A stretch of DNA of 64,000 bases from Cellulomonas palmilytica (GTDB lineage Bacteria > Actinomycetota > Actinomycetes > Actinomycetales > Cellulomonadaceae). Made by a program: the position numbers and the translations under genes. Positions within the stretch are counted from its first letter, which is position 1. Every line of letters begins with the position of its first letter. This document shows, piece by piece, positions 8,969 through 17,252 of this stretch. The notes beneath the pieces were generated by a model. The model did not search any database. It was not told the DNA's origin and worked only from the letters and a program-made list of their open reading frames with translations. The stretch lies in assembly GCF_021590045.1 (NCBI RefSeq), contig NZ_CP062221.1, positions 1-64,000 of the forward strand, written 5' to 3'.

Positions 8969-9937
8969 TCAGTCCGGCTGGGAGGGCCTCGTCGCGGCGT
9001 GCCACTGCCGCGGCGTCACGCCGAACGCCGCACGGAACCGCGCCGAGAAGAAGCTCGGGTTGGAGAAGCCCCACGCGCGCGCCGTCGCCGCGATCGACGA
9101 GTACCGCGGCTGCGGGGCGGCGAGGTCGTCACGCGCCCCCGACAGGCGCTCCTCGATCACCCACTGCTCGAGGTGCACACCGACGTCCGCGAGCGCCCGG
9201 TACAGCAGCCGGACCGAGACGTGGTGCGCCGAGGCGATCATCTCCGGGCTCAGGTCCGGGTCACGCAGGTGCTCACGCACGAACACCTGGACGCGCGGCA
9301 CGAGTGACGCCGCCATCGACTCGCGCGCTGTCCGATCGTCCCCGGCCGCGACGCTGAGCACGGCACGCGACAACGCGATCGTCGCCGCCGCCAGGTCCGC
9401 CCGCGCAGCACCGACCTTCGACGTCGGGTCCTCGAGCTCGGGCGCGAGCTCGGCGAGCATCGCCAGGTGCCTCGCGTACAGCCGCTGCAGCGGGCTGTCG
9501 ACGAGGGCCGGCCGCGCACGCGTCACCACCGAGGCCGGCAGACCCAACGCCTCGGCCGGGATCTTCAGAACCCAGCCCCCGGGGTTGCTCTGGCTCGACG
9601 TCCGATGCGGCCGGTGCAGCTCGACCATGTCCACGACCCCCGCACGCTGCTGCACGACGTGCCCGAACTGCTCCCGCACAGCGGCGGCGCGCGTGCCCAG
9701 CATCATCGCCAGCATCGGCGCACAGTCGTCCCGCTCGCGGTCCACCTCCAGGACGACACCCGACCGCTTCAGGTGCACCAGCTGGAGCGGACCCAGCGCG
9801 AACGAGTCCGTCGCCATGAACGCGTTCGCGGGATCCTCGAGCGTGACGCGGTTCGCGAACGCGATCTCCCGCAGGAGGGTGATGATCGCGTCGCCGCGCT
9901 CGCGCCTCGGCAGCGTGCCTGTGTCGAGCGTCTGCAT
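8969..9937 (-). CDS. AraC-family transcriptional regulator
   Basis: A 322-residue protein with an N-terminal AraC-binding-like sensor domain (to about residue 200) and a C-terminal double helix-turn-helix. The second HTH carries the family signature SIAATARAWGFSNPSFFSARFRAAFGVTPRQW, given here only as a description of that region (residues about 280-311). The first HTH is EMIASAHHVSVRLLYRAL. It converges on the hydrolase operon, so it is a candidate regulator of that operon, although the shared end of the genes is not the regulatory end. The ATG has GAGGGGG just upstream. Confidence 0.9.
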   Translation of the reverse strand: MQTLDTGTLPRRERGDAIITLLREIAFANRVTLEDPANAFMATDSFALGPLQLVHLKRSGVVLEVDRERDDCAPMLAMMLGTRAAAVREQFGHVVQQRAGVVDMVELHRPHRTSSQSNPGGWVLKIPAEALGLPASVVTRARPALVDSPLQRLYARHLAMLAELAPELEDPTSKVGAARADLAAATIALSRAVLSVAAGDDRTARESMAASLVPRVQVFVREHLRDPDLSPEMIASAHHVSVRLLYRALADVGVHLEQWVIEERLSGARDDLAAPQPRYSSIAATARAWGFSNPSFFSARFRAAFGVTPRQWHAATRPSQPD

Positions 9938-10165
9938 CAGGACCCCCTCGGGCCGCCCGCCGGTGCCACCGATGCTCCCCCCTGAGGAACGGAGCGATCA
10001 AGAGCGGCTCACACGTTGCGCGATCCGGCCCGGGCGCTCGTCGCCGGAGGCCTCAGTTCCTGCGACGCCGACGGCAGACGGCGTTGTCCACAGGCCGAAA
10101 CGCGCCCGCCTCGCCACGGGCACTAGGTTCGGCTCGGTCATCGGGCCGCCTCAGAAGGAGGGCAC
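9938..10165. other. Intergenic promoter region between divergent genes
   Basis: These 228 bases separate the AraC-family gene from the divergent 139-residue ORF. No clear -35/-10 pair, operator or terminator was found by eye. It must hold both promoters if the genes are expressed. Confidence 0.4.
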
Positions 10166-10585
10166 GTGCTCTACAAGTTCGAACCACCGGTTCTCGGGCA
10201 GCTCGTCAAGCCCACGACGTTCGACAACTCGACGTGGCCGCCGACGGTCGCGCACGTGACCTACGAGTTCGACAGCTACCGGGGCCAGGACGTCGTCGCG
10301 ACGTTTCCCGTCGTGCTCGTGCGCTCCCGACTCCGGGACGCACTCGTCGCAGCAGGGCTCACCGGGTTGTCGTTCGAGCCAGTGGCGGTCACCGCAGCCG
10401 ACCATTACGACGACCTCAGTCCGGACGTCGCCCTCCCCGTGGACTGGCTGCGCATGCACCTGGGAGCGATCGGAGACGACGCGTGGCGCGGCGAGCCCCA
10501 CGGGATCACGGTGCCGGATACGTTCGTCGAGGTCGTCCGTCAGTTCGGCATCGTGGGTTCGACGCTCACTCCCCTCCGCGGGTAA
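10166..10585 (+). CDS. Hypothetical protein
   Basis: A 139-residue soluble protein without signal peptide or membrane helix. The GTG start has AAGGAGGG eight bases upstream, a strong reason to accept it. The sequence (YKFEPPVLGQL, YEFDSYRGQDVVATFPVVLV, LSPDVALPVDWLRMHLG) has normal amino-acid composition and resembles small proteins found beside contact-dependent or immunity loci in actinobacteria, but I do not recognise a family. It stands alone; base composition is slightly lower in GC than its neighbours, which may hint at recent arrival. Confidence 0.65.
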   Translation: MLYKFEPPVLGQLVKPTTFDNSTWPPTVAHVTYEFDSYRGQDVVATFPVVLVRSRLRDALVAAGLTGLSFEPVAVTAADHYDDLSPDVALPVDWLRMHLGAIGDDAWRGEPHGITVPDTFVEVVRQFGIVGSTLTPLRG

Positions 10586-10794
10586 CGCCCGCGTCAACCG
10601 CGCCGCCTTGCCGCTTCCTACCTACCCGACCCACGACGTCGTCGCCCCCCTTGCACTCATGCGAGCCTGGCGGACCGGTCCGGGTGCGACCCGACGTCGC
10701 GTGCGTGCCCGCAACGACGACCATCGGTCGTCGATCGCGGTACGTGTGACCTTGAGACCGACTCGCCGGTCAAGGTTGAGTAACACCAGGTCAG

Positions 10795-10867
10795 TGGGCC
10801 CCGTGGGGATCGAACCCACAACCCGCGGATTAAAAGTCCGCTGCTCTGCCAGTTGAGCTAGAGGCCC
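10795..10867 (-). tRNA. tRNA-Lys (anticodon TTT)
   Basis: The reverse strand folds into a full cloverleaf: acceptor GGGCCTC with GGGGCCC, D-arm AGCTCAACTGGCAGAGC, anticodon arm GCGGACTTTTAATCCGC (anticodon TTT), T-arm GTGGGTTCGATCCCCAC and discriminator A. CCA is not encoded. Length is 73 bases. Confidence 0.96.
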
Positions 10868-10951
10868 GGGACCGGCACTCCGAGTGCCACCCGAGAACGC
10901 TCGGGTGGCCCGGTCGTCGGCCGTCCGCGGTACAGGTTACGGGGGCGCCCG

Positions 10952-11428
10952 TCAGGACGGGCGCGACTCCAGGTACCGGCGGATCGTCTCCGCGGAGACC
11001 GCGTGGTCGACGACGTCCGGCTCGCCCGACGTGGTCAGGGTTCCGACGACCTCGCCGGCGACGCGCAGCGGCACCGATCCGCCGTGCGCCTTGAAGCGGT
11101 CGTGGTCGACGTCGGGACGCTGGTCGAAGGGCGTGCCTGCGGCCTCGTGGCGTCGGCGGACCAGCAGCGACGCCTCGCCGAAGCGGTGCACGACCTGCGC
11201 CTTGCCCTCGAGCCACGGCAGGTTGTCCGCGCCGGTCGAGCCGGTCAGGGCCTGGAGGACCGTCTCGCCGTGCAGCTCGACGCGCACGGCGAGGTTCGCG
11301 CCGCGCTCGCGGATGACGGCGACGGCCAGCAGACCGAGGTCCACGGCGTCGTCCTGCGTGAACGCCGGCAGGTCGAGCACGGGCTGGGCCTCGAGGTCGG
11401 CGACGGTGAAGGTGGGGAGGTCGGTCAC
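10952..11428 (-). CDS. UPF0303 / haem-degrading-domain family protein
   Basis: A 158-residue protein of the DUF336/UPF0303 family, with DAVDLGLLAVAVIRERGANLAV, LHGETVLQALTGSTGADNLPWL, the FGEASLLVRRR segment and the C-terminal AHGGSVPLRV AGEVVGTLTTSGE region (GSVPLR and GTLTTSG are characteristic). Related domains bind haem or small ligands in HbpS and GlcG. The GTG at 11428 is preferred, with GGAT eight bases upstream; the frame remains open to 11467. It stands between the tRNA-Lys and the haemolysin-III gene on the same strand. Confidence 0.82.
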   Translation of the reverse strand: MTDLPTFTVADLEAQPVLDLPAFTQDDAVDLGLLAVAVIRERGANLAVRVELHGETVLQALTGSTGADNLPWLEGKAQVVHRFGEASLLVRRRHEAAGTPFDQRPDVDHDRFKAHGGSVPLRVAGEVVGTLTTSGEPDVVDHAVSAETIRRYLESRPS

Positions 11429-11476
11429 GGGACCATCCTGCGGCATGCCCGCGGGCGACGGCTGCACGGAGGGCGG

Positions 11477-12196
11477 TCAGGCCGGGAGCACGTACCGGTA
11501 CATCAGCAGGTAGTGCAGCACGGCGGCGAGCACGACGAGGATGTGCCAGATCTCGTGGAAGCCGAACACGCCGGGCACGGGGTTGGGCCGCTCGATCACG
11601 AAGATGACGAACCCGACGCAGTAGACCAGCCCACCGGCAGCCAGCAGCACGTACGCACCCACCGGCAGGGAGACACCGGAGCCGACGAGCAGCACGGGCA
11701 TCCAGCCCATCGTGATGTACAGCGTGTTCGTCACGTACTTGGGCATGTCGCGCAGCGACGACCGCAGCGCGATGCCGACAGCGGCGACCGCCCAGACGGC
11801 TCCCAGCACGGCCCAGCCGTACGGGTTGCGGAAAAGCACCAGCACCATCGGGGTCGTCGTCCCGGCGATGAGGACGAACACCGACGCGTAGTCGAGCGTG
11901 CGCAGCACCCGGTTGACGCGCGGGCCCCCGTCGATGCCGTGGTGCAGCGTGCTCGCGACGAACAGCAGGAGCACGGACGCGGCGTAGACGCTGAGCCCGA
12001 CGATCGTCCAGAGGTCACCGTCGGCGACCGCCTGGGTGACGAGCACCGCGCCGCCGACGAGCGCGAAGCAGCTCGCCGCGAGGTGGGAGATGGTGTTGAT
12101 CCGCTCGTCGGTGACGTGCACGCTGCCGTCGCGGCTGAGCTGCGGCAGGGGCGTCGCCCCAGGCGCCGACGTGGTGTCTGCGGACGTGCTCTGCAC
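11477..12196 (-). CDS. Haemolysin III / PAQR-family membrane protein
   Basis: A 239-residue protein with seven predicted transmembrane helices. The family residues are present: ERINTISHL near the N-terminus, LLLFVASTLHHG, LDYASVFVLIAGTTTP and the C-terminal GFHEIWHILVVLAAVLHY, whose His residues with the earlier His form the metal site of PAQR hydrolases. The GTG start is preceded by AGGAGG. In bacteria these are usually annotated YqfA-like, with roles in membrane homeostasis rather than haemolysis. Confidence 0.93.
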   Translation of the reverse strand: MQSTSADTTSAPGATPLPQLSRDGSVHVTDERINTISHLAASCFALVGGAVLVTQAVADGDLWTIVGLSVYAASVLLLFVASTLHHGIDGGPRVNRVLRTLDYASVFVLIAGTTTPMVLVLFRNPYGWAVLGAVWAVAAVGIALRSSLRDMPKYVTNTLYITMGWMPVLLVGSGVSLPVGAYVLLAAGGLVYCVGFVIFVIERPNPVPGVFGFHEIWHILVVLAAVLHYLLMYRYVLPA

Positions 12197-12267
12197 GGTT
12201 CGTTCCTCCTGGTGAGCCGTCCCGGCTCGCCCGGGAGCCTACCCGCGCTCTCGACCGACCGTGCCGA

Positions 12268-12723
12268 TCACCCGTGGTCGTCGCGGTCGACGGTGCGCCG
12301 CAGGGCCTCGATCTGGGCGCTGAGGTCGTCGAGGCGCGCCATGATCTGGGCGGTCGTCGCGTCGGTCACGCCCGCCTGCATGCGCTCGTGCCGGGCGCGT
12401 TCGACGAAGCTGGAGGTGATGGCGGCGGTGACGATCGCGATGAACGCGATGGCCTCGAGCATGAAGATCGCACCGAGCACCTTGCCGATCCCGTTGGACG
12501 GGACGACGTCGCCGTAACCGACGGTCGTCACGGTCTGCAGCGCCCACCACATGGCGGTGCCGAGGTCGGCGAAGTCCTCGGGCGCGAGGGCGCGGACCAG
12601 GATGCCGCCGAGGACGACGCTGACGGCGGTCGCGGTGACGATGACGGCCATGGCGGCGCGTATCGACAGCGGCGTCCGCAGGAAGATGGCGAACCGGCGT
12701 TCGACGAGATGCATCCGCGACAT
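12268..12723 (-). CDS. Two-helix potassium channel
   Basis: A 151-residue ion channel subunit. Helix 1 is AAMAVIVTATAVSVVLGGILV, the pore helix and filter are WWALQTVTTVGYGDVVP with the canonical TVGYGD selectivity motif, and helix 2 is LGAIFMLEAIAFIAIVTAAIT. A short C-terminal coiled coil (QIMARLDDLSAQIEALRR) probably aids tetramerisation. The ATG at 12723 precedes the conserved part; the frame is open to 12837, so an extra 38 residues are possible. No RCK or cyclic-nucleotide domain is present. Confidence 0.9.
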   Translation of the reverse strand: MSRMHLVERRFAIFLRTPLSIRAAMAVIVTATAVSVVLGGILVRALAPEDFADLGTAMWWALQTVTTVGYGDVVPSNGIGKVLGAIFMLEAIAFIAIVTAAITSSFVERARHERMQAGVTDATTAQIMARLDDLSAQIEALRRTVDRDDHG

Positions 12724-12929
12724 GTCGGCACTCTTCGCCGCGCAGGGGTCGCGCGCACCGCCCGCTGCGGGTACCTGTCCATCCGTCCGCCGCGACGTGG
12801 AGGTCCGCGAGGTGGCCGACTCGGTCACGGGCGCCACGGCATGATCCGCAGGAGGGGTGGGAGCGCCTCGGTCCGGCCCGACCGCGCAATGCCCTTGCCG
12901 CGCCCGTGCGCGTTCCGGAGACTGCGTCG

Positions 12930-13358
12930 ATGCCCGACACCACGCTCGTCCGCGCCGCGCGCCCCGACGACGCCGACCAGATCTGGCCGCTCGCCCGCGA
13001 CTTCGCGACGTCCTTCACCCCGCAGCGCGACGCGTTCGACGCGACCTGGCGGGACCTGCGCGAGACGCCCGGCGCGCTCGTCGCCGTCGCCGAGTCCGCC
13101 GGCCGGGTCGTCGGTTACCTGCTCGCCCACCGCCACCTGACGTTCCTCGCCAACGGCCCGGTCGCCTGGGTGGAGGAGGTGATGGTCGCCGAGACCCACC
13201 GCAGGTCGGGCGTCGGCGGCGAGCTCATGCGGTTCGCCGAGCGCTGGGCGCAGCAGCACGGCGCCGCCTACGTCGCGCTCGCGAGCCGCCGAGCCGGTCC
13301 GTTCTACACCGCGCTCGGCTACGACGACTCGGCGACCTTCTTCAAGAAGTCCCTCTGA
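12930..13358 (+). CDS. GNAT-family N-acetyltransferase
   Basis: A 142-residue single-domain GNAT. Motif A is WVEEVMVAETHRRSGVGGELMRFAE (acetyl-CoA pyrophosphate loop RRSGVG), and the C-terminal motif B is SRRAGPFYTALGYDD. The ATG at 12930 matches the conserved MPDTTLVRAARPDDADQIW opening and has GGAG upstream. The substrate is unknown. It is divergent from the channel gene and followed by a separate lipoprotein gene. Confidence 0.9.
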   Translation: MPDTTLVRAARPDDADQIWPLARDFATSFTPQRDAFDATWRDLRETPGALVAVAESAGRVVGYLLAHRHLTFLANGPVAWVEEVMVAETHRRSGVGGELMRFAERWAQQHGAAYVALASRRAGPFYTALGYDDSATFFKKSL

Positions 13359-13446
13359 CCGACGCCGAGAGCGCGGGTGGGGCGCGACGGTGCACATGTC
13401 GGTCTCGTACTCCGCCGCCTGAGGCGCGCGTGCCATAGTCCCGCAC

Positions 13447-14712
13447 GTGAACCACCACAAACAGGGCATCCTCGTCCTCGCGCTCGTCCTGGCCGCCGCA
13501 GCGTGCTCCGCATCACCGGACGCGTCCGCACCCGCCACCACGCTCACGCCGGCGCGCGCGACGGCGACGCCGACGCCTGACCCGCTCACGCTGCGCACGT
13601 TCGACTCCCCGACCCGCTTCGAGGGCGACCCCGTCCCCGTCACTCTTCCCGCGCTCGAGGCGAACGTGGCGGGCGACTTCGCGAGCGGCTTCCTGCTGTC
13701 CGGACCGACCGCGTTCGGCGTGACCGCGACGAGCATCGGCGCGGTCGACCTGGCGACCGGCGGCACGACGTGGGAGACGCGCTTCCCGCACGCCCCCGAC
13801 GACGCGCCCGTCGACGTGTTCTACGCCGCCCAGCGGCCGGGCGCCCCGGTGCCGAGCGACGACGGCGCGACGCTCTACGCCGTCCTGCCCGTGCACGTCC
13901 CGGGCTCGGGAACGGCCGCCGGTCGGGACGCGTTCGAGGTCGTCGCCGTCGCCGCGGCCACCGGCGAGCCGGTGTGGGACGCCCAGGTCGACGACGAGGA
14001 CACCGTGCTCGCCGAGTCCGGGCCGGTCCGGGTGGAGGCGGTCGACGACGTGCGCGTGGTCGTGAGCGCGGCGGGCCAGTCGGCGGCGCTGTCCGCCGTG
14101 GACGGGGCGGTGCTGTGGTCCCGCCCGGGCACGGTGCAGGCGGTGACGGCCGACGCGGTGCTCGTCGTCGCGGAGGTCCCCGAGGGCGGCGACGGTCCGG
14201 GATACCCGCAGCTCCTCGGTCTCGACCCGACGACCGGCGACGTCCTGTGGAGCGGCGGCGACGAGGTGGCGACGGCGGTCTCGTCGGCCGCGGCGCTGGC
14301 GACCGACGAGGGCCTCGTCGTGACCGCCGGCCCGTACACGGGCGCGGACCCGTGGACCGCCGTGATCGACCCCCGCACGGGAGAGGTCGTGCGGGACCTG
14401 GACGTCACGCTCGAGCGGCCGGTGCGGGACGGCGACCTGCTGTACGACGTCGGCGGCGGGCTGCGCGCGCTCGACCCCCGCACGCTCGAGCCGCTGTGGA
14501 CCCTGCCGACCGACGGGCGCGTCGCGGTCGAGCGCCCCGTGGTCTTCGGCGGTCACGTGTACGGGCGCGTGCCCGGCGCGAGCGTCGTGCTCGACGGGCG
14601 CACCGGCGAGGACGTGACCGTCGACGTGCCGGGCTCGTTCGTCGCCGTGAACGAGTACGGGGCCCTCATGTACCGCGACAAGGCGGTTGTCTTCGTCCCG
14701 GCGACCGCCTGA
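13447..14712 (+). CDS. PQQ-like beta-propeller lipoprotein
   Basis: A 421-residue lipoprotein: hydrophobic signal ILVLALVLAAAAC with the lipobox ending in AAAC at about residue 20, a Ala/Thr/Pro tether, and a beta-propeller of WD-like blades recognised from repeated GTTWETRFP, GEPVWDAQVD, GAVLWSRPG, GDVLWSGGD and EPLWTLPTD segments. These are PQQ-binding-like repeats used as scaffolds, and no PQQ enzyme residues are evident. A GTG start is used. The gene converges with the GH62 gene across a shared terminator. Confidence 0.87.
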   Translation: MNHHKQGILVLALVLAAAACSASPDASAPATTLTPARATATPTPDPLTLRTFDSPTRFEGDPVPVTLPALEANVAGDFASGFLLSGPTAFGVTATSIGAVDLATGGTTWETRFPHAPDDAPVDVFYAAQRPGAPVPSDDGATLYAVLPVHVPGSGTAAGRDAFEVVAVAAATGEPVWDAQVDDEDTVLAESGPVRVEAVDDVRVVVSAAGQSAALSAVDGAVLWSRPGTVQAVTADAVLVVAEVPEGGDGPGYPQLLGLDPTTGDVLWSGGDEVATAVSSAAALATDEGLVVTAGPYTGADPWTAVIDPRTGEVVRDLDVTLERPVRDGDLLYDVGGGLRALDPRTLEPLWTLPTDGRVAVERPVVFGGHVYGRVPGASVVLDGRTGEDVTVDVPGSFVAVNEYGALMYRDKAVVFVPATA

Positions 14713-14729
14713 CCGGTCCCCCGACGGGC

Positions 14730-14790
14730 GGACCGCCCCGCACCGCGTCGACCAGGGAAGAGGTCGTGGCCGAGCGGTACGGGGCGGTCC
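14730..14790. terminator. Bidirectional terminator candidate
   Basis: An 11-bp perfect inverted repeat (GGACCGCCCCG at 14730-14740 and its complement at 14780-14790) lies between the convergent propeller and GH62 genes. The 39-base loop is long, so confidence is moderate. Confidence 0.5.
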
Positions 14791-14831
14791 AGGTGGGGCG
14801 CCGGTGAGGCGTCCGGTGCAGCGCCAGGTGG

Positions 14832-16409
14832 TCAGCGCTGGAGCGTGAGCAGACCCGGGCGGTACGGCAGGAGGCCGTAGTCGCCGCCCGAGCTCGGGCT
14901 GCGGCCCTGGTAGAGCAGGCGCAGGTTGCAGGGGTCGACCGTCATGGTCTGGTCCGCGTTGGTACGCAGCAGCTCACCGTGGCTGATGTCGTTCGTCCAC
15001 GTCGCGCCGGAGTTCGCCTTGCCCGCGAACGGGTTCGACTCGGACGCGGCCTGCGGCGTCCAGCTCCCGTCCAGGCGGTCGGCCGTGAACGAGCGGAAGT
15101 ACCGGCCCTGCGAGCCGATGGCCTCGACGATCATCAGGTACTTGTTCTGGCCCTGGAGCTTGTACACCTGCACGGCCTCGAACAGGTTGTTCGTCGAGTC
15201 CGTCATGACCGTCGTGTAGCCCGTCCCGAAGTTCCCGGGGAAGTTCCCGATCGGCATCGACGCGCGGTAGATGCGCCCGTTGTCGCCCGCGAAGAACAGG
15301 TACATGTTCTGGCTGTCGCCGATCAGCGCCTGGTCGATCGGACCGGTCCCGGAGTTGGAGATGCTGCCGGTGAACAGGTTCTGCGGCGAGGACCACGAGT
15401 TGACGTTCGTCGGGTTCGTCGACGTCCGGTAGGTGAACGCGGCCCCGCCCCACTGGTAGGCGAGCACCCAGACGTTCTTCGGCGCGAAGTAGAACAGCGA
15501 CGGCGCGACGGCGCTGAACGGCATCTGGTTCTGGCTGGCCGAGGCCATCTGCGAGTACTCGGTGAACAGCCCGAAGTTCATCGAGCCCCACGAGGTGCCG
15601 AAGTCGTGCGTCGTGGCGTAGACCAGCTGCTGGCCGTTGTACGGCGCGACCGTGAAGTCCTTCAGCGACGCCCAGCCCGAACGCGGCTGCGCGAGCACGC
15701 CGGAGGACGACCAGCGGTACGACGACGGCAGGCTGCACGTCCCGGGGTTCTGCGTGGGGTTCGTCGTCGGGTTCGTGGTGGGGTTGGTGGTCGGGTTCGT
15801 CGTGGGGTTCGTGCCGCCGCCCACGCGCACCAGCTGCCACTGCTGGTTGTTACCGCCCCAGCTGGAGTACTGGACCACGTTCGCGCCGTCGGCGGTCGAG
15901 GCGCCCTGCACCTCGACGGCCTTGCCGGAGTGCCGGCTGATGAGCGTGACGAACCCGTTCGAGGTGTCCTGCAGCCGGAACTGCTGGTTGTTCTGGTTGT
16001 AGTCGGTGTACTGGACGATCGAGCCGCCGTCGGCCGTGGACCAGTTGTAGACGTCGAGCACCTTGCCCGACAGCTTCGACTTCAGGCGGTAGTAGCCGTT
16101 GCCGGAGTCGACGAACTGCCACTGCTGCTGGGCGCCGTCGTTGCGTGACCACTGCACGATGCGCGCACCGTCGTTCGTGGCGAGGTTGTAGACGTCGAGC
16201 GCCTTGCCGCTGCCGCGGTTGAGCAGGACGTAGGACGCGTTGGTGTCGACCGTCGCGGCGGTGGCGGCGGGTGCGACGACGAGCGCGAGCACACCGGCGG
16301 ACGCGGCGGTCACGCCCGCGACGACAGCCGACACCCAGCGCAGACGGCGACGCCCTCGTTCCGATCGCCGGGCCCGGTGGGCCGGACCCTGGACGCGTGG
16401 TGATCTCAT
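14832..16409 (-). CDS. GH62 alpha-L-arabinofuranosidase with N-terminal CBM13
   Basis: A 525-residue secreted enzyme that removes arabinose from arabinoxylan. Order: signal peptide (residues 1-50, ending near APAATAAT), a ricin-B/CBM13 domain (about 55-185) with the three repeats QQQWQF, NNQQFRL and NNQQWQL, a linker of four NPTT units, then the GH62 five-bladed propeller (about 215-525). Catalytic motifs are present: SLKDFT (base Asp), [10 protein letters not shown] (Asp that tunes pKa) and LFEAVQVYK (acid Glu). The ATG at 16409 has GAAGGAGAG upstream. A LacI-type operator candidate lies about 145 bases upstream. It complements the cellulases elsewhere in the window. Confidence 0.95.
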   Translation of the reverse strand: MRSPRVQGPAHRARRSERGRRRLRWVSAVVAGVTAASAGVLALVVAPAATAATVDTNASYVLLNRGSGKALDVYNLATNDGARIVQWSRNDGAQQQWQFVDSGNGYYRLKSKLSGKVLDVYNWSTADGGSIVQYTDYNQNNQQFRLQDTSNGFVTLISRHSGKAVEVQGASTADGANVVQYSSWGGNNQQWQLVRVGGGTNPTTNPTTNPTTNPTTNPTQNPGTCSLPSSYRWSSSGVLAQPRSGWASLKDFTVAPYNGQQLVYATTHDFGTSWGSMNFGLFTEYSQMASASQNQMPFSAVAPSLFYFAPKNVWVLAYQWGGAAFTYRTSTNPTNVNSWSSPQNLFTGSISNSGTGPIDQALIGDSQNMYLFFAGDNGRIYRASMPIGNFPGNFGTGYTTVMTDSTNNLFEAVQVYKLQGQNKYLMIVEAIGSQGRYFRSFTADRLDGSWTPQAASESNPFAGKANSGATWTNDISHGELLRTNADQTMTVDPCNLRLLYQGRSPSSGGDYGLLPYRPGLLTLQR

Positions 16410-16552
16410 GCTGCTCTCCTTCGAGTCAGGTGCGAGGTCGTCCGCGCCCCGGATCCCGGCCGGTCGCGGTGGTCGCGCAGCACCCGGTCCGTGCGCGATG
16501 TGAGCCTTAACATCGCGCGCCCACGGCCGGGAGGAAAGACACATCTACACCG

Positions 16553-16566
16553 ATGAACCGTTTCAT
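16553..16566. promoter_or_regulatory. Inverted-repeat operator candidate upstream of GH62
   Basis: ATGAACCGTTTCAT has 5-bp arms ATGAA/TTCAT around CCGT and resembles LacI-family operators, which commonly control actinobacterial glycoside hydrolase genes. It lies 144 bases upstream of the GH62 start codon. No LacI gene is in the window. Confidence 0.4.
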
Positions 16567-16680
16567 GCCCCCCGGACCCGCTCCCATCGGGCAAGCGCTC
16601 ACCCCACGTACCCCTCCCTCACCCCGACACCGCCTCCCACCCCCTCCCACCCGCGCTCCCGCGCACCCTTCCCCCAACGC

Positions 16681-16749
16681 CGAGTGCGCACGTTCTTGCG
16701 CGAGTGCGTACGCCGAGCGTGCGCACTCGCGCCGGGACGTGCGCACTCG
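16681..16749. repeat. Four-copy nested inverted repeat of GAGTGCGCAC
   Basis: Two copies point right (from 16682 and 16702) and two point left (ending about 16728 and 16748), so the whole 69-base block can fold as one hairpin: CGAGTGCGCACGT at 16681-16693 pairs exactly with 16737-16749. It lies 27 bases downstream of arsR, where it may terminate transcription. Confidence 0.7.
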
Positions 16750-16775
16750 GGGAGAGGGAGAGCGGGGGGCGGGAG

Positions 16776-17150
16776 TCAGGAGGGGGGTGCGGGGGTCAGG
16801 TGGGTGGCCAGGTGGGCGGCGAGGGCGTCGACGACGCCCGGGACGAGCGTGAAGTACGCCCACACCCCGCGCTTCTCCCGCGTCACGAGGCCCGCCTCGG
16901 CGAGGACCTTGAGGTGGTGGGAGACGGTCGGCTGCGCGAGGCCGACGGGCTCGGTCAGGTCGCACGCGCACGCCTCGCCGCCTTCGTGCGACGCCAGGAT
17001 CGACAGCAGCCGCAGGCGGACGGGGTCCGCGAGCGCCTTGAGGGTGCGAGCGGTGCGCTCGGCGTCCTCGGCGCTGATGACCGGGCCGCTCGCGGGGGTG
17101 CAGCAGGCGGTCGTCGACGCGGCGGTCACGGGAAGCAGCTCGAGGGGCAC
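16776..17150 (-). CDS. arsR: ArsR-family arsenic-responsive repressor
   Basis: A 124-residue ArsR/SmtB winged-helix repressor. The recognition helix region is GLAQPTVSHHLKVLAEAGLVTREKRGVWAYFTL. Cys residues that can bind arsenite are an N-terminal pair (STTACCTPAS) and the pair in GGEACACDLTEP just before the recognition helix. This layout fits an As(III) sensor. The GTG at 17150 is the only in-frame start near the divergent promoter. It is divergent from arsM across a palindromic operator and should repress both. Confidence 0.88.
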   Translation of the reverse strand: MPLELLPVTAASTTACCTPASGPVISAEDAERTARTLKALADPVRLRLLSILASHEGGEACACDLTEPVGLAQPTVSHHLKVLAEAGLVTREKRGVWAYFTLVPGVVDALAAHLATHLTPAPPS

Positions 17151-17165
17151 GCGCCCATCATGCCT

Positions 17166-17207
17166 CAGATATCGACGGAGATCTATATTGACACTTGTCG
17201 ATATCTG
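17166..17207. promoter_or_regulatory. ArsR operator and arsM promoter
   Basis: A perfect dyad, CAGATATCGAC (17166-17176) with GTCGATATCTG (17197-17207), brackets a second imperfect dyad ATATTGA-N6-TCGATAT. A TTGACA -35 hexamer for arsM (17188-17193) lies inside it, so ArsR binding would block transcription. It sits 16 bases from the arsR start. Confidence 0.75.
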
Positions 17208-17252
17208 ATCCAGGCTCACTCCATCGACATCGATCAATGTCTGGAGGCAGTC

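Larger units (their letters stand above)
16410..16775. other. Long regulatory/intergenic stretch between GH62 and arsR
   Basis: The 366 bases hold the GH62 promoter region and the 3' end of arsR, including the operator candidate at 16553-16566 and a nested set of GAGTGCGCAC repeats at 16681-16749. I see no convincing gene; the + strand ORF here is Pro/Arg/Ser-rich and shows no protein-like pattern. Confidence 0.5.

Noticed and set aside
13365..13446. Possible small gene between the GNAT and the propeller lipoprotein
   Set aside because: No start with a ribosome-binding site and no protein-like frame; it is taken to be the lipoprotein promoter region.
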